From Clostridia bacterium (GTDB taxonomy: Bacteria > Bacillota_A > Clostridia > Oscillospirales > CAG-272), in assembly GCA_017467225.1 (NCBI GenBank), contig JAFTSR010000326.1:1-5164 (forward strand): a stretch of 5,164 nt of DNA. The letters run 5' to 3'. Under the pieces are notes generated by a model that saw only the letters and a list, made by a program, of their open reading frames with translations, made no database searches and was not told the origin of the DNA. Within the stretch, counting starts at the first letter, position 1. Every line of letters starts with the position of its first letter. Of this stretch, positions 4,718-5,164 are shown one piece after another. The translations under genes were made by a program, and so were the position numbers.

Positions 4718-4740
4718 CTTCCATCCCCCACAGTTGCTTT

Positions 4741-5164
4741 TTACAACAGCGGGTTGATTTTTACATCGGTTGCCGTGAGCTGTCCGCGGTCGGCGACAAA
4801 GCCCAGGTGTGTCAGCTGGTCGGTCGGAAGACCGCCCTGGATCAGCAGGACGTCGTCGATATACACCTCAATAACATCGTCGATCAGGATGCAGCGCACG
4901 TCGTACGGGCGTCCGGCCTTGACCGGGAAGCTGCGCTGTGCAAGCGGATCGAAGCTGTACAGGCGATACAACCCGACTCTTTGCTCCTCTTGCTCCATGA
5001 GCACCACGTACGGGCAGCCCAGCGCACGCAGGAACAAACCACCGCTTCCCTGCACCGTCAGCGTCGCTTGCAGCATGGCAGAGCCGGCAGCGACAGCCTG
5101 CGCAGGCAGCGGAACGGAAACGGGATGATAGTCCTTCGGCGCGGTCGTCAGCGTCAACGTGCCA
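4741..5164 (-). CDS. C-terminal part of a beta-sandwich (carbohydrate-related) protein, cut by the window edge
   Basis: The minus-strand reading frame stays open to the right edge; the stop codon is at 4743-4741 and about 141 C-terminal residues are seen. The first TTG inside (5157) is most likely an internal Leu, so the true start lies outside the window. The sequence is beta-rich with alternating hydrophobic residues: GGLFLRALGCPYVVLMEQEEQRV..LYRLY, then VKAGRPYDVRCI, DDVIEVYIDDVLLI, and a closing LGFVADRGQLTATDVKINPL. Such a V-E-V-Y-I-D-D strand plus a final G-F-V-x-D-G-x-x...D-V-x-I strand is typical of concanavalin-like sandwich domains at the C-terminus of GH32-type glycosidases and related sugar-binding modules. 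The family assignment is tentative and no catalytic residues are in view. It is convergent with the ung operon. Confidence 0.7.
   Translation of the reverse strand, partial: GTLTLTTAPKDYHPVSVPLPAQAVAAGSAMLQATLTVQGSGGLFLRALGCPYVVLMEQEEQRVGLYRLYSFDPLAQRSFPVKAGRPYDVRCILIDDVIEVYIDDVLLIQGGLPTDQLTHLGFVADRGQLTATDVKINPLL

Overview
The window looks like chromosomal DNA from a GC-rich member of the Clostridia (Oscillospiraceae-like gut Firmicute). This is inferred from purine-rich AGGAG-type ribosome binding sites, tightly packed co-directional genes, T-rich AT islands between GC-rich genes, and a gene set (MurK-type kinase, AmiE-like serine hydrolase, NamZ) typical of Firmicute peptidoglycan salvage. 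No species can be named from the sequence alone.

Layout. Positions 1-457 hold no gene. They contain two head-to-tail copies of a ~138-bp intergenic repeat (33-170 and 203-340, exact 170-bp period), each ending in a perfect 14-bp hairpin, then a GC-rich segment with an imperfect 27-bp tandem duplication. Positions 458-1369 encode a BadF/BadG-family sugar kinase of the MurNAc/GlcNAc kinase type. Positions 1382-2422 encode a beta-lactamase-fold serine hydrolase resembling AmiE. Positions 2477-3631 encode NamZ (DUF1343, exo-beta-N-acetylmuramidase). Positions 3683-4417 encode uracil-DNA glycosylase. All four genes run on the plus strand with gaps of 12, 54 and 51 bp and no terminator between them, so one transcript is likely. 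Positions 4418-4740 are intergenic: a 15-bp hairpin, a third copy of a T-rich leader motif also found before namZ and ung, a promoter-like element, and a strong intrinsic terminator. A minus-strand gene enters from the right edge and ends at 4741; only its C-terminal ~141 residues, probably a beta-sandwich carbohydrate-related domain, are present.

How the genes fit together (inference from families and neighbourhood): NamZ would release terminal MurNAc from peptidoglycan fragments, the AmiE-like hydrolase would remove the stem peptide from MurNAc-peptides, and the kinase would phosphorylate the free MurNAc (or GlcNAc) for entry into amino-sugar metabolism. None of the three has a visible signal peptide, which suggests the steps occur in the cytoplasm. 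The etherase MurQ, NagZ and a transporter are not in the window. Ung appears to be a passenger in the operon. I do not see a clearly new enzymatic system; the least explained signals are the repeated leader motif (2434-2472, 3641-3675, 4555-4597), the 170-bp-period repeats, and a possible small RNA at about 4613-4717.
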